The notes: generated by a model not told the origin, from the sequence alone. A stretch of 64,000 bases of DNA from CAZUGA01 sp964619885 (GCA_964619885.1 CAZUGA010000003.1:98479-162478); one strand, 5' to 3'; counted from the first letter of the stretch, positions 28,425 to 38,599 are shown. Numbers and translations are program-made.

Positions 28425-29873
28425 TTATACGTTTTTAGAATGGATCACGGTCATTTTTTCAACCTGCATATCGTGCATGGAATAGGGTATACCGCCGACT
28501 CCGTGACCCGATTTTTTCAATCCGGCAAACGGCATCCAATCGACCCGAAACGCGGTATGATCATTGACCATAACCGCCGACGCATCGAGTTGACGGCTAA
28601 CCGCTAGCGCGCATTCCAGATCACGCGTCCAAACCGACGACTGGAATGCGAAAGGTAAAGAGTTCGCCTTGCTGATCGCGTCCTTTATATCGGTATAGCT
28701 ATAGACACAAATTACTGGTCCAAAAATTTCCCGCTGGCTGACCTTGCTGTATTCCGGGGCATCCAATAGTACCGTGGCCGAAAAACAACTGTTACCTACA
28801 CGCTCGCCACCCACCAAACAGGTCGCTCCGTCAGAAATCGCCTCCCGCACCCAGTCGTCGATTCGGTCAATCTCCCTGTTCCGGATTAACGGCCCTATTT
28901 CGGTCCCTTCATCGGTTGGATTGCCGATTCGCATAGAGGCCGAAGCATTAGCAATTTTTGCCGCCATTTCATCGCTGATTGAGTCGTGGACAAAAACGCG
29001 TTGCACGGATACGCAAACCTGACCAGCATGGTACAACCCTCCTTTTGCCAGTACTGGTATCGCCGTATCAAGATCGGCATCGGCCGCAACGATCACCGGA
29101 GCGGCACCGCCGTGTTCCAGTGCACACCGCACACCGGGTGCCAGCTTGTTTCTAAGCATCCAGCCCACATTGGCGCTTCCAATAAAGCTAAACAAGCCAA
29201 TTCGCGGGTCGGTCACCAACTGCTCCGCCACGGCCAGGTCCAAGGTTACCAATGCCTGGCACCAAGCCTCCGGTAGACCGGCATCGTGCAGCATACGAAC
29301 AAATCTCATACACGAACGTGGCGTATCCTCTGCTGGTTTGACGATAACCGGGCATCCAGCAGCGATTGCTGGGGTAACCTGGTGAACGATAAGATTTAAC
29401 GGATGATTGAATGCACTCACCGCCACCACGACGCCAATAGGTTCCCTTGTGGTATAAGCCAGTCTATTGGCAGAGGCTTGACTCACGCCCATAGGGACCA
29501 TTCGACCCGCATCGGTGCGCAGGGTATCAATGCATATTTGGACCCCGTCTATAGCCCTTGCAACTTCAACCCTCGAATCAACTAATGGTTTACCGCCCTC
29601 TTCCGCCGCTTCTAGCGCGAGGGATTCCGCACTCTGCTGCATCAACTTAATCAGACGTTCCAATATTTTGATTCGTTGGTGCTTGGCTATCCATCGATGA
29701 CGATCGGTGAATAAATTGTAGGCCGTACTTAAAGCCGTTCCTACCGTTGCTAAGTCTGCCGATTCTAACGTCGCGAGCAACGTGCCATCATATGGGGCGT
29801 ACACTTCGACAACCCCGTCGCTGCTGGTCGCCTGCGGAATCATTAAAGGAAAATGTTCAACGGATTCAGACAT
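28425..29873 (-). CDS. Aldehyde dehydrogenase (NAD(P)-dependent)
   Basis: A 482-residue member of the aldehyde dehydrogenase superfamily. The cofactor region VVAVSAFNHPLNLIVHQVTPA and VIVKPAEDTP, the FIGSANVG loop, the catalytic Glu in ALEHGGAAPVIV and the catalytic Cys in YHAGQVCVSVQRVFV are all present. The closest-looking branch contains non-phosphorylating glyceraldehyde-3-phosphate, lactaldehyde and phosphonoacetaldehyde dehydrogenases; the substrate is unresolved. Position between the acetolactate-synthase-like and GOGAT-like genes suggests a shared pathway. Confidence 0.85.
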   Translation of the reverse strand: MSESVEHFPLMIPQATSSDGVVEVYAPYDGTLLATLESADLATVGTALSTAYNLFTDRHRWIAKHQRIKILERLIKLMQQSAESLALEAAEEGGKPLVDSRVEVARAIDGVQICIDTLRTDAGRMVPMGVSQASANRLAYTTREPIGVVVAVSAFNHPLNLIVHQVTPAIAAGCPVIVKPAEDTPRSCMRFVRMLHDAGLPEAWCQALVTLDLAVAEQLVTDPRIGLFSFIGSANVGWMLRNKLAPGVRCALEHGGAAPVIVAADADLDTAIPVLAKGGLYHAGQVCVSVQRVFVHDSISDEMAAKIANASASMRIGNPTDEGTEIGPLIRNREIDRIDDWVREAISDGATCLVGGERVGNSCFSATVLLDAPEYSKVSQREIFGPVICVYSYTDIKDAISKANSLPFAFQSSVWTRDLECALAVSRQLDASAVMVNDHTAFRVDWMPFAGLKKSGHGVGGIPYSMHDMQVEKMTVIHSKNV

Positions 29874-29949
29874 ATCAGTTTATAGATTTATTATCAAAGG
29901 TTATGCACCCCGCGCCATGGGTAGATGTCACTATGAGCCAATCTAGTTT

Positions 29950-31584
29950 CTAAATGGGACAAACCAGTTCGCCCAATTTCGCGGTCAGTTTCATATTCTC
30001 TGAATAATCGACCGGACAATCGATCACAACAACGGTATCGTCAGCAATCGCCTGTTTGAGGACGGGCAACAATTGCTCGGTGGCTTCAATACGGTAGCCT
30101 TTTGCACCGAAACTCTCCGCATATTTTACGAAATCTGGATTATTGAACTCGATGTGGCTTGACCGTCCGAACGCTTTCAGTTGATGCCATTCGATCAAAC
30201 CGTACTTTGAATCATTCCAAATTAAAATAACAATCGGCGTTCCAATCCTCAGCGCTGTTTCGATTTCCTGCGAATTCATCATGAAACCCGCATCCCCAGT
30301 GACCGTCACTGCAACGCGGTCCGGATACGCCAGTTTCGCAGCTATAGCACCAGGTATACCGATTCCCATCGAAGCAAAACCGTTGGAAATTATGCAGGTA
30401 TTAGGACGTTCCGCCTGGTACATTCGCGCCATCCACATTTTGTGCGCCCCAACATCTGAAACTACAATATCTTCGGAGCCCAAGGCTTGGCGTAAATCCC
30501 ACAGAATTTTCTGCGGTTTGACAGGAAAATCCTGCGTCTGCGCATGCTGTGATAGTTCTGCAACGATGGTTTCGCGCAAATTGCCATAATCTCGGTCATT
30601 GACGGTATTTACAGATGCACATATCCCCGACAATGCCGAACCGATGTCTCCAATTACCCCAGCCTCCAAAATATAATGCTCGTCGACCTCGGCGGCTTTG
30701 GAATCGATATGAACAATCTTGATCTCGCGGTTCTGATTCCAAAGATGCGGATGGTATTCGACGATATCGTAGCCAATACAGATCACGACGTCCGCTCGAT
30801 CAAATCCGCACGACACATAATCGGTTGCAGCCAGACCGACGGCTCCCAAACTCAAATGATGCGAAAATGGTATACAACCTTTGGCCATAAATGTGGTCGC
30901 GACCGGAATATTAAGCTTCTCGGCAAATTCAATCAGGCCCGATTCCGCACCCGCCCTGATCACACCATTACCCGCCATGATCAACGGAAAATTCGCCCCG
31001 GAAATTAATGCCGCAGCCTGATTCATTTTTTCCATCGGAGGAATCGGAGGCTTGGCTGATTGAACCTTCAGTGGCAATTTCTCACCAGCGTCAGCCTTGG
31101 CGATATTCTCCGGAAAATCTATAAAACTACATCCGGGTTTTTCCGCTTCGGCAACCTTGAACGCTTTGCGCACCACTTCCGGAACGATTTCCGGTTCGCG
31201 CAGCTGAGTGCTGTACTTCGATATTGGTTCAAACAGATTCACCAGGTCGAGTATCTGGTGACTTTCCTTATGTAAACGGGTGGTCGCGCCTTGTCCTGCG
31301 ATTGCAACGATCGGGGCACGATCCATATTCGCATCGGCGACCCCGGTGACCAAATTGGTCGCTCCGGGCCCCAACGTAGACAAACAGACCCCGGCCTTAC
31401 CAGTTAATCGCCCGTAAACATCGGCCATAAACGCGGCACCTTGCTCGTGCCGGGTCGTGACAAATTGGATCGTGCTGGATAACAGCGCATCCATCACGTC
31501 GATGTTTTCTTCTCCCGGGATGCCGAAGATGTATTCAACCCCCTCGTTCTCTAAACAACGGATAAAAAGTTCCGACGTTTTCAT
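29950..31584 (-). CDS. Acetolactate-synthase-like thiamine-diphosphate enzyme
   Basis: A 544-residue ThDP-dependent enzyme of the acetolactate synthase large-subunit type. The N-terminal domain has the ThDP-activating glutamate in TTRHEQGAAFMADVYGR; the C-terminal domain has the ThDP/Mg motif GDAGFMMNSQEIETALRIG...IWND. There is no regulatory small subunit (ilvH-like) gene next to it, and the neighbours are an aldehyde dehydrogenase and a GOGAT-like protein rather than ilv genes, so it is more likely a catabolic or novel carboligase/decarboxylase than part of valine synthesis. It is the first gene of the triad; its start has a CGGAGGAAATC ribosome binding site. Confidence 0.85.
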   Translation of the reverse strand: MKTSELFIRCLENEGVEYIFGIPGEENIDVMDALLSSTIQFVTTRHEQGAAFMADVYGRLTGKAGVCLSTLGPGATNLVTGVADANMDRAPIVAIAGQGATTRLHKESHQILDLVNLFEPISKYSTQLREPEIVPEVVRKAFKVAEAEKPGCSFIDFPENIAKADAGEKLPLKVQSAKPPIPPMEKMNQAAALISGANFPLIMAGNGVIRAGAESGLIEFAEKLNIPVATTFMAKGCIPFSHHLSLGAVGLAATDYVSCGFDRADVVICIGYDIVEYHPHLWNQNREIKIVHIDSKAAEVDEHYILEAGVIGDIGSALSGICASVNTVNDRDYGNLRETIVAELSQHAQTQDFPVKPQKILWDLRQALGSEDIVVSDVGAHKMWMARMYQAERPNTCIISNGFASMGIGIPGAIAAKLAYPDRVAVTVTGDAGFMMNSQEIETALRIGTPIVILIWNDSKYGLIEWHQLKAFGRSSHIEFNNPDFVKYAESFGAKGYRIEATEQLLPVLKQAIADDTVVVIDCPVDYSENMKLTAKLGELVCPI

Positions 31585-31858
31585 TGATTTCCTCCGGTAG
31601 GTTGCGTTTATTGACCATTATTTTCAGACGCAACTGATCCAGTAGACCCGGTAAGTTGGAATAAAATTCCACCGACCACAAAAGCTTGGAACAATAATCG
31701 ATATAGGCCCTAGATCACAGGACCATGAATAGATTTGTGATGAAGCAAAATTCGGGTAGATGGTCTGCCCAAATAGAAGATAAGCCGGTTGATTTATTGC
31801 GCTACCGTAGCGCTATATTCCAGAAGAGGATATACCAATTAATCTCGAGAAATTGGGT

Positions 31859-33535
31859 TTAACGGGAAAGCGCCAAACCGGCTTTCCTAGGATCGCTTGC
31901 CGCTATCACGGTATTATTTCGCTTATCCCACAAAATCGCCTGCATGTTGCCGTAACGACGGCCAACGTCTTTGAGATCGTGACCTTTTTTCGATAGGCCC
32001 ATAATTTCATCATCGGTTAATCCGCCTTGCTCGTATTGAATCACATCGGGGGCGTATTGATGATGAATTCTAGGGACCCTGACCCACGAATTAGCGTCAT
32101 TCCCATCAGCAAAATCCAAAGTTGCCAACAACACCATCGATATAATTCGACTTCCTCCCGGCGTACCCAGAATTGCAACCCGGGTATCATCTTCCAAAAA
32201 TGTCGGTGTCATACTCGACAACATACGTTTTCCTGGCTGAATGGAATTCGCGTCTCCCCCAGTCAGACCATAGACATTAGCGGCATCAGGATGACTCACG
32301 AAATCATCCATCTCATCGTTCAGCAAAACCCCGGTACCCGGCGGCACAAAACCGGAGCCAAAAGGGAAATTGATACTCAAAGTCGCCGCGACCCGGTTAC
32401 CGTCTCGGTCCAAAACCGAAAAATGAGTGGTGTTGCGGCCTTCTTGAGTGGTTTGTTCTCTACGATTAATATGACCACTCGAGTGCAATCCCTTTCTATC
32501 CAAGCGAATCCCTTCTCTTAATGTCGCGGCGTACTTCTTGCTGAGAAGTCTCTTTAGCGGCATTTGCACAAAATCAGGGTCGCCCAGATAGATTGATCGG
32601 TCGCGGTACGCTCGGCGCATCGCTTCTACGACCAAGTGGGTACGATCAATAGCGCCAACCTTTGCTAGATCAAACCCAGATAGAACATTCAAAGCTTCCA
32701 CCAAAACTACACCACCTGAAGACGGCGGTGAAGCGGAACTAACACGAATTCCTTTGTATACGCCATTGATCGGTTTACGTTCAACTACACGGTATTCCGC
32801 TAAATCTTTGTACGTCCAAATACCGCCAGCGGCTTGGCTTCCCTCGACTAAACGCTTGGCCACAATACCAAGATAAAATCCGTCACGACCGGACTCTGCG
32901 ATATGCTCCAACGTATCAGCTAAATCCTTTTGTACAAGTTTGAATCGAAGTTGAGGTAATTCCCCATCGCGTAAAAATATATCGGCCGAAGATTTATATT
33001 TTTGTATTATCGGCAGCCTAAAACCAATCAGCTGCAGGTAGCCTTCGTCAACCGGAAAACCATAGCGCGCGTAACCAATCGCCGGCGCCAAACTTTGTTT
33101 TAACGCCAAACGACCATATCGTTCAGCTAAATGGACAATGGCTGCGGGCATGCCAGGAATTCCCGCGGCGAGTGGGCCATTGATCGATGCTTTAGGGTCG
33201 GCATGCCCCGCTGCATCCAGGTACATATCACGCCGCGCAGCGAACGGTGCCCGTTCGCGTCCATCCAACATAACTTGCCTACTGTCGCTAGCTCTGTGCA
33301 ACAACCAAAAACCACCACCGCCCAAACCTGAACCGGAAGGTTCAACGACGGCAAGTGCTGCGCTGACCGCAACGGCCGCATCGAAGGCATTACCGCCTTG
33401 TTGCAATATTGCAAATCCAGCACGTGTCGCTAGCGGATGGGCACTTGCAATTGCAGCCTGTGGCGGGTTAGCGGGTTCGGCTGCAACAGCAATTGAGATC
33501 CAGGAAACAACAAAAAGGCTTTTGAATAGGCGCAC
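31859..33535 (-). CDS. ggt: Gamma-glutamyltranspeptidase, exported
   Basis: A 558-residue proenzyme with a signal peptide (LFVVSWISIAVAAEP). Ggt self-cleaves before a threonine that becomes the nucleophile; here NTTHFSVLDRDG carries it, splitting the chain into large and small subunits. Substrate-binding GSGLGGGGFWLLH near the start and the late SSMTPTFLEDD and LGTPGGSRI segments are family hallmarks. It cleaves gamma-glutamyl bonds of glutathione and glutamine in the periplasm. It lies just upstream of nothing obvious functionally related; the ferredoxin gene is 11 bases from its start. Confidence 0.92.
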   Translation of the reverse strand: MRLFKSLFVVSWISIAVAAEPANPPQAAIASAHPLATRAGFAILQQGGNAFDAAVAVSAALAVVEPSGSGLGGGGFWLLHRASDSRQVMLDGRERAPFAARRDMYLDAAGHADPKASINGPLAAGIPGMPAAIVHLAERYGRLALKQSLAPAIGYARYGFPVDEGYLQLIGFRLPIIQKYKSSADIFLRDGELPQLRFKLVQKDLADTLEHIAESGRDGFYLGIVAKRLVEGSQAAGGIWTYKDLAEYRVVERKPINGVYKGIRVSSASPPSSGGVVLVEALNVLSGFDLAKVGAIDRTHLVVEAMRRAYRDRSIYLGDPDFVQMPLKRLLSKKYAATLREGIRLDRKGLHSSGHINRREQTTQEGRNTTHFSVLDRDGNRVAATLSINFPFGSGFVPPGTGVLLNDEMDDFVSHPDAANVYGLTGGDANSIQPGKRMLSSMTPTFLEDDTRVAILGTPGGSRIISMVLLATLDFADGNDANSWVRVPRIHHQYAPDVIQYEQGGLTDDEIMGLSKKGHDLKDVGRRYGNMQAILWDKRNNTVIAASDPRKAGLALSR

Positions 33536-33546
33536 AATAAATAGAA

Positions 33547-33795
33547 TTATTTCGCGGTTAATTTAATATACTTTTGCCGCAAAGTATCGTGATCCTCAAC
33601 GATATCGGGATCCGGTAGAATGCATTCTACCGGACAAACCACCACGCATTGCGGCGTATCAAAATGCCCCACGCATTCGGTACAATGCTTGGGGTCGATT
33701 TCATAAATTTCTTCTCCCTGGGATATCGCGTAATTTGGACATTCCATTTCACAAACATCACAGTTTATACACTCATCGGTAATCAATAGCGCCAT
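33547..33795 (-). CDS. YfhL-type 2[4Fe-4S] ferredoxin
   Basis: An 82-residue ferredoxin from the ATG at 33795 (ribosome binding site GAGG; a longer frame would overlap coaD). Two cluster-binding motifs are present: CINCDVCEMECPN and CTECVGHFDTPQCVVVCPVEC, the second with the insertion typical of the YfhL/FdI-like group. It carries electrons at low potential in the cytoplasm. It follows coaD by 7 bases; coaD next to this ferredoxin is a common arrangement in Gammaproteobacteria such as Pseudomonas. Confidence 0.92.
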   Translation of the reverse strand: MALLITDECINCDVCEMECPNYAISQGEEIYEIDPKHCTECVGHFDTPQCVVVCPVECILPDPDIVEDHDTLRQKYIKLTAK

Positions 33796-33802
33796 TTCAA
33801 CC

Positions 33803-34294
33803 TCAACCCAGCAAACCCAATTTCGCACTTAGAGCGTCGACGACCAGCTTTGGCACGAAGCTGGAAACATCGCCGCCAAATTTGGCGATCTCACGAACCA
33901 TACTCGATGAAATAAATGCGTATTGTTCGGCCGGTGTTAAGAACATGGTTTCAATGTCCGGCGATAAACGCCGATTCATACTTGCCAATTGAAACTCGTA
34001 TTCAAAATCCGATACCGCCCGCAACCCCCGTAATACAACCTGCGCACCTTTATCGCGAGCACATTCGACCAATAACGAATCGAAACCCAGTACATCAATT
34101 TCACCCACATCGATAACAACTCGTTGAATCAAATCAACCCGTTCATCGACATCGAACAACGGTTGTTTGTCGCGGCTGACAGCGACCGCAATAACCACCC
34201 GATCAAATATTTTCGCCGCCCGGCTTATCAGATCAACATGGCCATTAGTAATTGGATCAAATGTACCCGGATAAATTGCAGTAATTTGCTTCAT
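33803..34294 (-). CDS. coaD: Phosphopantetheine adenylyltransferase
   Basis: A 163-residue enzyme for the fourth step of coenzyme A synthesis, making dephospho-CoA from 4'-phosphopantetheine and ATP. The nucleotidyl-transferase HxGH-like motif is TNGHVD in AIYPGTFDPITNGHVDLISRA, and the late ISSSMVREIAKFGGDVSSFVP carries the conserved SSS-x-x-R element. Length is normal. Its start overlaps the rsmD stop by 4 bases, so the two are translationally coupled. Confidence 0.96.
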   Translation of the reverse strand: MKQITAIYPGTFDPITNGHVDLISRAAKIFDRVVIAVAVSRDKQPLFDVDERVDLIQRVVIDVGEIDVLGFDSLLVECARDKGAQVVLRGLRAVSDFEYEFQLASMNRRLSPDIETMFLTPAEQYAFISSSMVREIAKFGGDVSSFVPKLVVDALSAKLGLLG

Positions 34295-34878
34295 TTTCTT
34301 ATTATTTTTTCGAAAAGATGAGACCCGACGGATCCAAATTTTTTGAATTTCAACAGGTTCCAGTCCAGTGGGATATTTTCAAGCTTAATATCGGATTCAG
34401 CTTCTACATAAATTTTGGCACCGTCAGCCGCCCAGCCCTTTTTTTCGATGGTGTCAACACAGGGTAAGATAAGCCCTTCCCGAAAAGGTGGATCCAAAAA
34501 AATCAGATCGAAATCACGCGGTACTTGATTTGCCAAATAATGCATCGCATTCATTTGCAACAGCTGAACCTTGCGAGCCCCCAATGCATTAAGATTGCCC
34601 ACGATCGCACTACAGGCATCTTCATCATATTCAACCAAAACAACATCCTTCGCACCGCGTGACGCAGCCTCTACACCCAAAATACCGCTACCGGCAAACA
34701 AGTCCAGACAATTCGCACCTTCAACGTCCCAACGTAACCAATTAAATATCGTCTCGCGAACCCGGTCGGGCGTAGGCCGTAACGCCTCGACGGCAGGAAA
34801 CGTGATTTTCCGGCTTCGCCATTCGCCTCCGATTACGCGTAATTGATTATTTTTGTGCCGGATTGGCTGCCCCTCCAA
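34291..34878 (-). CDS. rsmD: 16S rRNA (guanine966-N2)-methyltransferase
   Basis: A 195-residue methyltransferase that modifies G966 of 16S rRNA. RVIGGEWRSRKITFP near the start, LRPTPDRVRETIFNWL, the SAM motif CLDLFAGSGILGVEAASRGA and the catalytic DPPF (LIFLDPPFREG) are all present. The start ATG lies 32 bases inside the 3' end of the upstream M16 gene, a tight overlap that fits an operon M16-M16-rsmD-coaD-ferredoxin. Confidence 0.95.
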   Translation of the reverse strand: MEGQPIRHKNNQLRVIGGEWRSRKITFPAVEALRPTPDRVRETIFNWLRWDVEGANCLDLFAGSGILGVEAASRGAKDVVLVEYDEDACSAIVGNLNALGARKVQLLQMNAMHYLANQVPRDFDLIFLDPPFREGLILPCVDTIEKKGWAADGAKIYVEAESDIKLENIPLDWNLLKFKKFGSVGSHLFEKIIRK

Positions 34879-36172
34879 CCAATATCGTTTTAAATTGCTT
34901 TACATCGACGTGTCTTTGAAACGCCCGGGTAATATCTTCCCGTGTGACGGCTTGTATTTTTTCCGGGAAGCGATCCAAATAATCCAATGGCAATCCGTAA
35001 AAACCAATCATCGCTGCGTAATTCGCAACTTTGTCATTACTATCAATCCTGAGGACAAAACCACCCGTTATATTCTTTTTGGCCGCAACAAGTTCCTCCT
35101 CGCTCGGGCCCGACTTAATAAATTCTTCAACTGTCCTGTCCAATACTTGTAACGCTTTAGTAGATTGGTCATTTCGAGTCTGTAAACTCATGGTAAATGG
35201 ACCTTTCCTACGCAGCGGGTAAAAGTAACTCGAAGAACTATAAGATAACCCCCGCTTCTCGCGTATTTCTTCGCTAATCCTAGATACCAATCCACTTCCA
35301 CCCAACACATGATTACCCACGTATAGCGCGTAATAATCCTCGTCACCTCGAGCGACAACTGGCATACCGGAATGGATGTGCGTTTGTGCGGACGGAAAAC
35401 CTATGGATTGCGTTTGCCCCTTGCCTGAATAAACGACATTGGGAATCGGCACAGCCTTCTGGCCTTTTGCCATTGCCTGAGTCAAATATTCCGCGATCGA
35501 GGCTGCTTTTTCACGAGAGACCTCGCCTACGATTACAATAATCGCATTACTGGCCACATAGTATTTGTCATAAAAAGCCTGTATATCGCTCCGACTCATC
35601 GGGCTAACCGTCTCTACGCTCCCCGACGATAAATGCCCATAAGGATGCGAACCATACATACTTTGATAATAAGCTCTCTCGGCGATACTGGCTGGCGATT
35701 CCTCCAGGTGTTTCAGTCCGACCAAAACACGATTTTTCTCACGGTCGAAATCCTTTTGGCTAAAGCTTGGGGCGGATAATATCTGCCGAGTGGTTTCCAG
35801 CGCAGTGTCTAGAATTTTTGCATCAGTCAAACTGCGTAAATTTAACGACGCGGAATCTCTGGATGCGTCAGTTCCCAATTGCGCACCCACACCTTCCAGT
35901 CTTTGCGCAATTTCTTCCACGTTCCATTGACCCGCGCCTTTATCTAGCAATGTGGCCGTCAGCGACGCAATACCAAATTGCTGACCATCACGCGCACTTC
36001 CCGCGTCAAACACAACTTGAATATCAACCAGCGGTAAACCTTGGGTCTCAACAAAATAAACCCGCGTACCTTTATGGGTCGTCCAATCCTGAATTTTAGG
36101 TCCGGCGAATGCTGCCGAATTCAACATACCCGTTACAATAAATATCCCAACCAGATAAAAATTAATGCGCAT
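34847..36172 (-). CDS. M16-family peptidase-like protein, non-catalytic partner
   Basis: A 441-residue exported protein (signal peptide about 1-23) with the two-domain M16 fold. The zinc motif HxxEH is absent: the equivalent segment reads FGIASLTATLLDKG. The late RGLSYSSSSYFYPL retains the substrate-binding R/Y element typical of such partners. In two-chain bacterial M16 proteases one subunit holds zinc and the other contributes substrate residues; the catalytic partner is the gene 2 bases upstream. The pair probably degrades peptides in the periplasm. Confidence 0.9.
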   Translation of the reverse strand: MRINFYLVGIFIVTGMLNSAAFAGPKIQDWTTHKGTRVYFVETQGLPLVDIQVVFDAGSARDGQQFGIASLTATLLDKGAGQWNVEEIAQRLEGVGAQLGTDASRDSASLNLRSLTDAKILDTALETTRQILSAPSFSQKDFDREKNRVLVGLKHLEESPASIAERAYYQSMYGSHPYGHLSSGSVETVSPMSRSDIQAFYDKYYVASNAIIVIVGEVSREKAASIAEYLTQAMAKGQKAVPIPNVVYSGKGQTQSIGFPSAQTHIHSGMPVVARGDEDYYALYVGNHVLGGSGLVSRISEEIREKRGLSYSSSSYFYPLRRKGPFTMSLQTRNDQSTKALQVLDRTVEEFIKSGPSEEELVAAKKNITGGFVLRIDSNDKVANYAAMIGFYGLPLDYLDRFPEKIQAVTREDITRAFQRHVDVKQFKTILVGGAANPAQK

Positions 36173-36174
36173 GT

Positions 36175-37536
36175 CTACCCCCCCACAGAAGCTTTTGCCG
36201 GTAGACGTTTACCCAGCGGCAATGGTTCCAAATAACCAATTGTTAAGCCTTCTTCAACCAAGTATTTCCGGGCCACTGCCAATACATCCTGCGATGTAAT
36301 TTCGTTGACTTTATCGACGTATTCGTCCATTTTTTGCCAATCTAATCCAACCGTTTCGAGTGTACCAATCTGCATGGCCTGATAGAATACTGAATCACGT
36401 TCGTAAATCGCGTTGGCTAGCACCTGAGCTTTGACGCGTTCCAATTCACTGTCCGAAACCGGTTGTTGACGCAGGCGTGAAATTTCATCTTTCAGTGCCA
36501 TTTCCAGTACCGACAGTGATTGCCCCTGCGCCGGAGTTGCATCAATCATAAACAGCGAACTCAATCGACTGTATAAATCGTAGCTGGCGCCAGCCGCAAC
36601 CGCTATCTGCTTACCCCTAATCAATTGGCTGGACAAACGAGCGCTGCTGCCCCCATCCAATATCCCCGACAGCACTTCAAGTGCATAGGCTTCGCGTTGA
36701 TCCTTCGCTGTTTTCAGGCTGGGTACTTTATATCCCATCATTAAATAAGGTAATTCCGCGGGTAGCTTAACGTTCAAACGCCGGGCGCCGAGTTGGGGAA
36801 CTTCTATTCTTGGCTTATTTTCCGCTATCTGTCCCGCCTCGAATACGCCAAAATATTTCTCTGCGAGGGCAAATACTTCATCTGCCTGGACGTCGCCAAC
36901 CACAACTACGGTAGCGTTATTGGGGGCGTACCAACGTTCGTACCAATTCTGAAGATCGACAATGGTCAACTGTTCAATATCGTCGGGCCAGCCGATTACT
37001 GGATTTCGGTAGCCACCGTTGGTATGCGCGGACGCCAAAAATAACTCGTAGGTTTTGGAACGCGGTTTATCGTCGGTCCGCATGCGCCGCTCTTCCAACA
37101 CAACTTGGCGCTCTTTCTGAAAGTCTTTATCCTGGAGATGCAGGTTCCGCATTCGATCTGCCTCGAGCTCAAAACTGACTTCCAATCTTGATTTTTCTAG
37201 CCGCTGGAAATATGCGGTATAATCACGGCCGGTAAAAGCATTTTCCCGCCCACCGTTTTCTGAGATGATACGGGAAAATTCGCCTGGTGCATGATTTTTG
37301 GTCCCTTTGAACATCATGTGTTCTAACACATGAGAGATTCCGGTAACACCGCCGTATTCGTAACTGGAACCAACTTTGTACCAGACTTGAGAAACGACGA
37401 CTGGAGCACGATGGTCCTCTTTGACCAGGACTTTTAATCCGTTTTGTAATACATGCTGTTTAACTTCCGGAGCTGCTCCGGCAACACTGATTAACAAACT
37501 ATACAACAAGATTACATTGCGTAAATTAGAACTCAT
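36175..37536 (-). CDS. M16-family zinc metallopeptidase, catalytic subunit
   Basis: Start chosen at the ATG at 37536 because it follows GAGGG and gives a signal peptide (VILLYSLLISVAGAAP); a longer frame only adds unrelated residues. The 453-residue protein has the inverted zinc motif HVLEH in GISHVLEHMMFKGT, followed downstream by the third ligand glutamate region, ENAFTGRDYTAYF and the C-terminal M16 domain. It is secreted to the periplasm and is followed after 2 bases by its inactive partner. Substrate unknown. Confidence 0.92.
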   Translation of the reverse strand: MSSNLRNVILLYSLLISVAGAAPEVKQHVLQNGLKVLVKEDHRAPVVVSQVWYKVGSSYEYGGVTGISHVLEHMMFKGTKNHAPGEFSRIISENGGRENAFTGRDYTAYFQRLEKSRLEVSFELEADRMRNLHLQDKDFQKERQVVLEERRMRTDDKPRSKTYELFLASAHTNGGYRNPVIGWPDDIEQLTIVDLQNWYERWYAPNNATVVVVGDVQADEVFALAEKYFGVFEAGQIAENKPRIEVPQLGARRLNVKLPAELPYLMMGYKVPSLKTAKDQREAYALEVLSGILDGGSSARLSSQLIRGKQIAVAAGASYDLYSRLSSLFMIDATPAQGQSLSVLEMALKDEISRLRQQPVSDSELERVKAQVLANAIYERDSVFYQAMQIGTLETVGLDWQKMDEYVDKVNEITSQDVLAVARKYLVEEGLTIGYLEPLPLGKRLPAKASVGG

Positions 37537-37624
37537 ATTTCCCTCTATATCAGACAACCGGTGAAACCCACAATACGCCCATGGATTCATTCCGCCGCTA
37601 TTGTATACGATTAATGCTTAAATA

Positions 37625-38518
37625 ATGAAAGCTACCACAATAAATCAAGCCACTTTCAGCACCAGCTGGCGCACCTATTTGGATTTGTGCAAACCGAAGG
37701 TTGTATCACTTATCATGTTTACGGTTGTAATCGGCATGTTCCTATCGGTGCCCTACATGGTTCCGCTGCAACCACTATTTTTTGGAACGATGGGTATTGG
37801 CTTGGCCGCGGCGTCAGCAGCCGCCTTTAACCACTATTTAGACCGCAACGCCGATGCCAGAATGGGGCGAACCCAGGGTCGACCACTACCCACCGGCCAA
37901 CTTGATGGAAACCACGTAATTCTATTTGCATCGGTAATGGCTGTGTTGTCCATGGCTATCCTGATCGTTTTCGTCAACCCATTGACCGCACTTTTAACCT
38001 TTTGTTCATTGATCGGCTATGCAGTGATCTACACAGTTTATCTGAAACATGCCACGCCGCAGAATATCGTGATCGGCGGCGCGGCAGGTGCGGCCCCGCC
38101 AGTCTTGGGCTGGTGTGCGGTAACAGGAACCATCGATCCGCACGCATTGCTGTTATTTTTGATAATTTTTGTCTGGACTCCACCGCACTTCTGGGCGTTG
38201 GCCGTGGCAAAACAAAAAGAATATGCCAAAGTCGATATCCCAATGCTACCGGTAACACATGGTGCCGACTTTACCCGTCTGCATATCGTGTTCTACACCA
38301 TTTTATTGCTCATCGTGACCTTATTGCCCTACCTCACACACATGAGCGGCCTGATCTACCTATTCGGTGCAATGGTCTTGAATACGATATTTATGTATTA
38401 CGCAATATTATTATTTCGGACCCGGGATGACCGGATTGCGATGAAAACGTTTGGATACTCGATCATATACTTGATGTGTTTGTTTGCCATCTTACTGATC
38501 GATCATTATGTCTACTAG
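37625..38518 (+). CDS. ctaB: Protoheme IX farnesyltransferase (heme O synthase)
   Basis: A 297-residue UbiA-type prenyltransferase with about nine membrane helices that adds a farnesyl chain to heme B to form heme O. Motifs are KPKVVSLIMFTVVIGMFL, the first Asp-rich loop NHYLDRNADARMGRTQGRPLP and the later region around HFWALAVAKQKEYAKVDIPMLP. Heme O is the substrate for CtaA and the direct cofactor of heme-O oxidases. It is separated from the oxidase block at 46-54 kb and followed 81 bases later by the sulfide:quinone oxidoreductase gene. Confidence 0.95.
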   Translation: MKATTINQATFSTSWRTYLDLCKPKVVSLIMFTVVIGMFLSVPYMVPLQPLFFGTMGIGLAAASAAAFNHYLDRNADARMGRTQGRPLPTGQLDGNHVILFASVMAVLSMAILIVFVNPLTALLTFCSLIGYAVIYTVYLKHATPQNIVIGGAAGAAPPVLGWCAVTGTIDPHALLLFLIIFVWTPPHFWALAVAKQKEYAKVDIPMLPVTHGADFTRLHIVFYTILLLIVTLLPYLTHMSGLIYLFGAMVLNTIFMYYAILLFRTRDDRIAMKTFGYSIIYLMCLFAILLIDHYVY

Positions 38519-38599
38519 GAAATTGGAAAGAAAAGGATCTTTGTGTTAAAAAGGGAATATTATAACGAAAATGATATATTTTTATAACCAGGAGGTATT

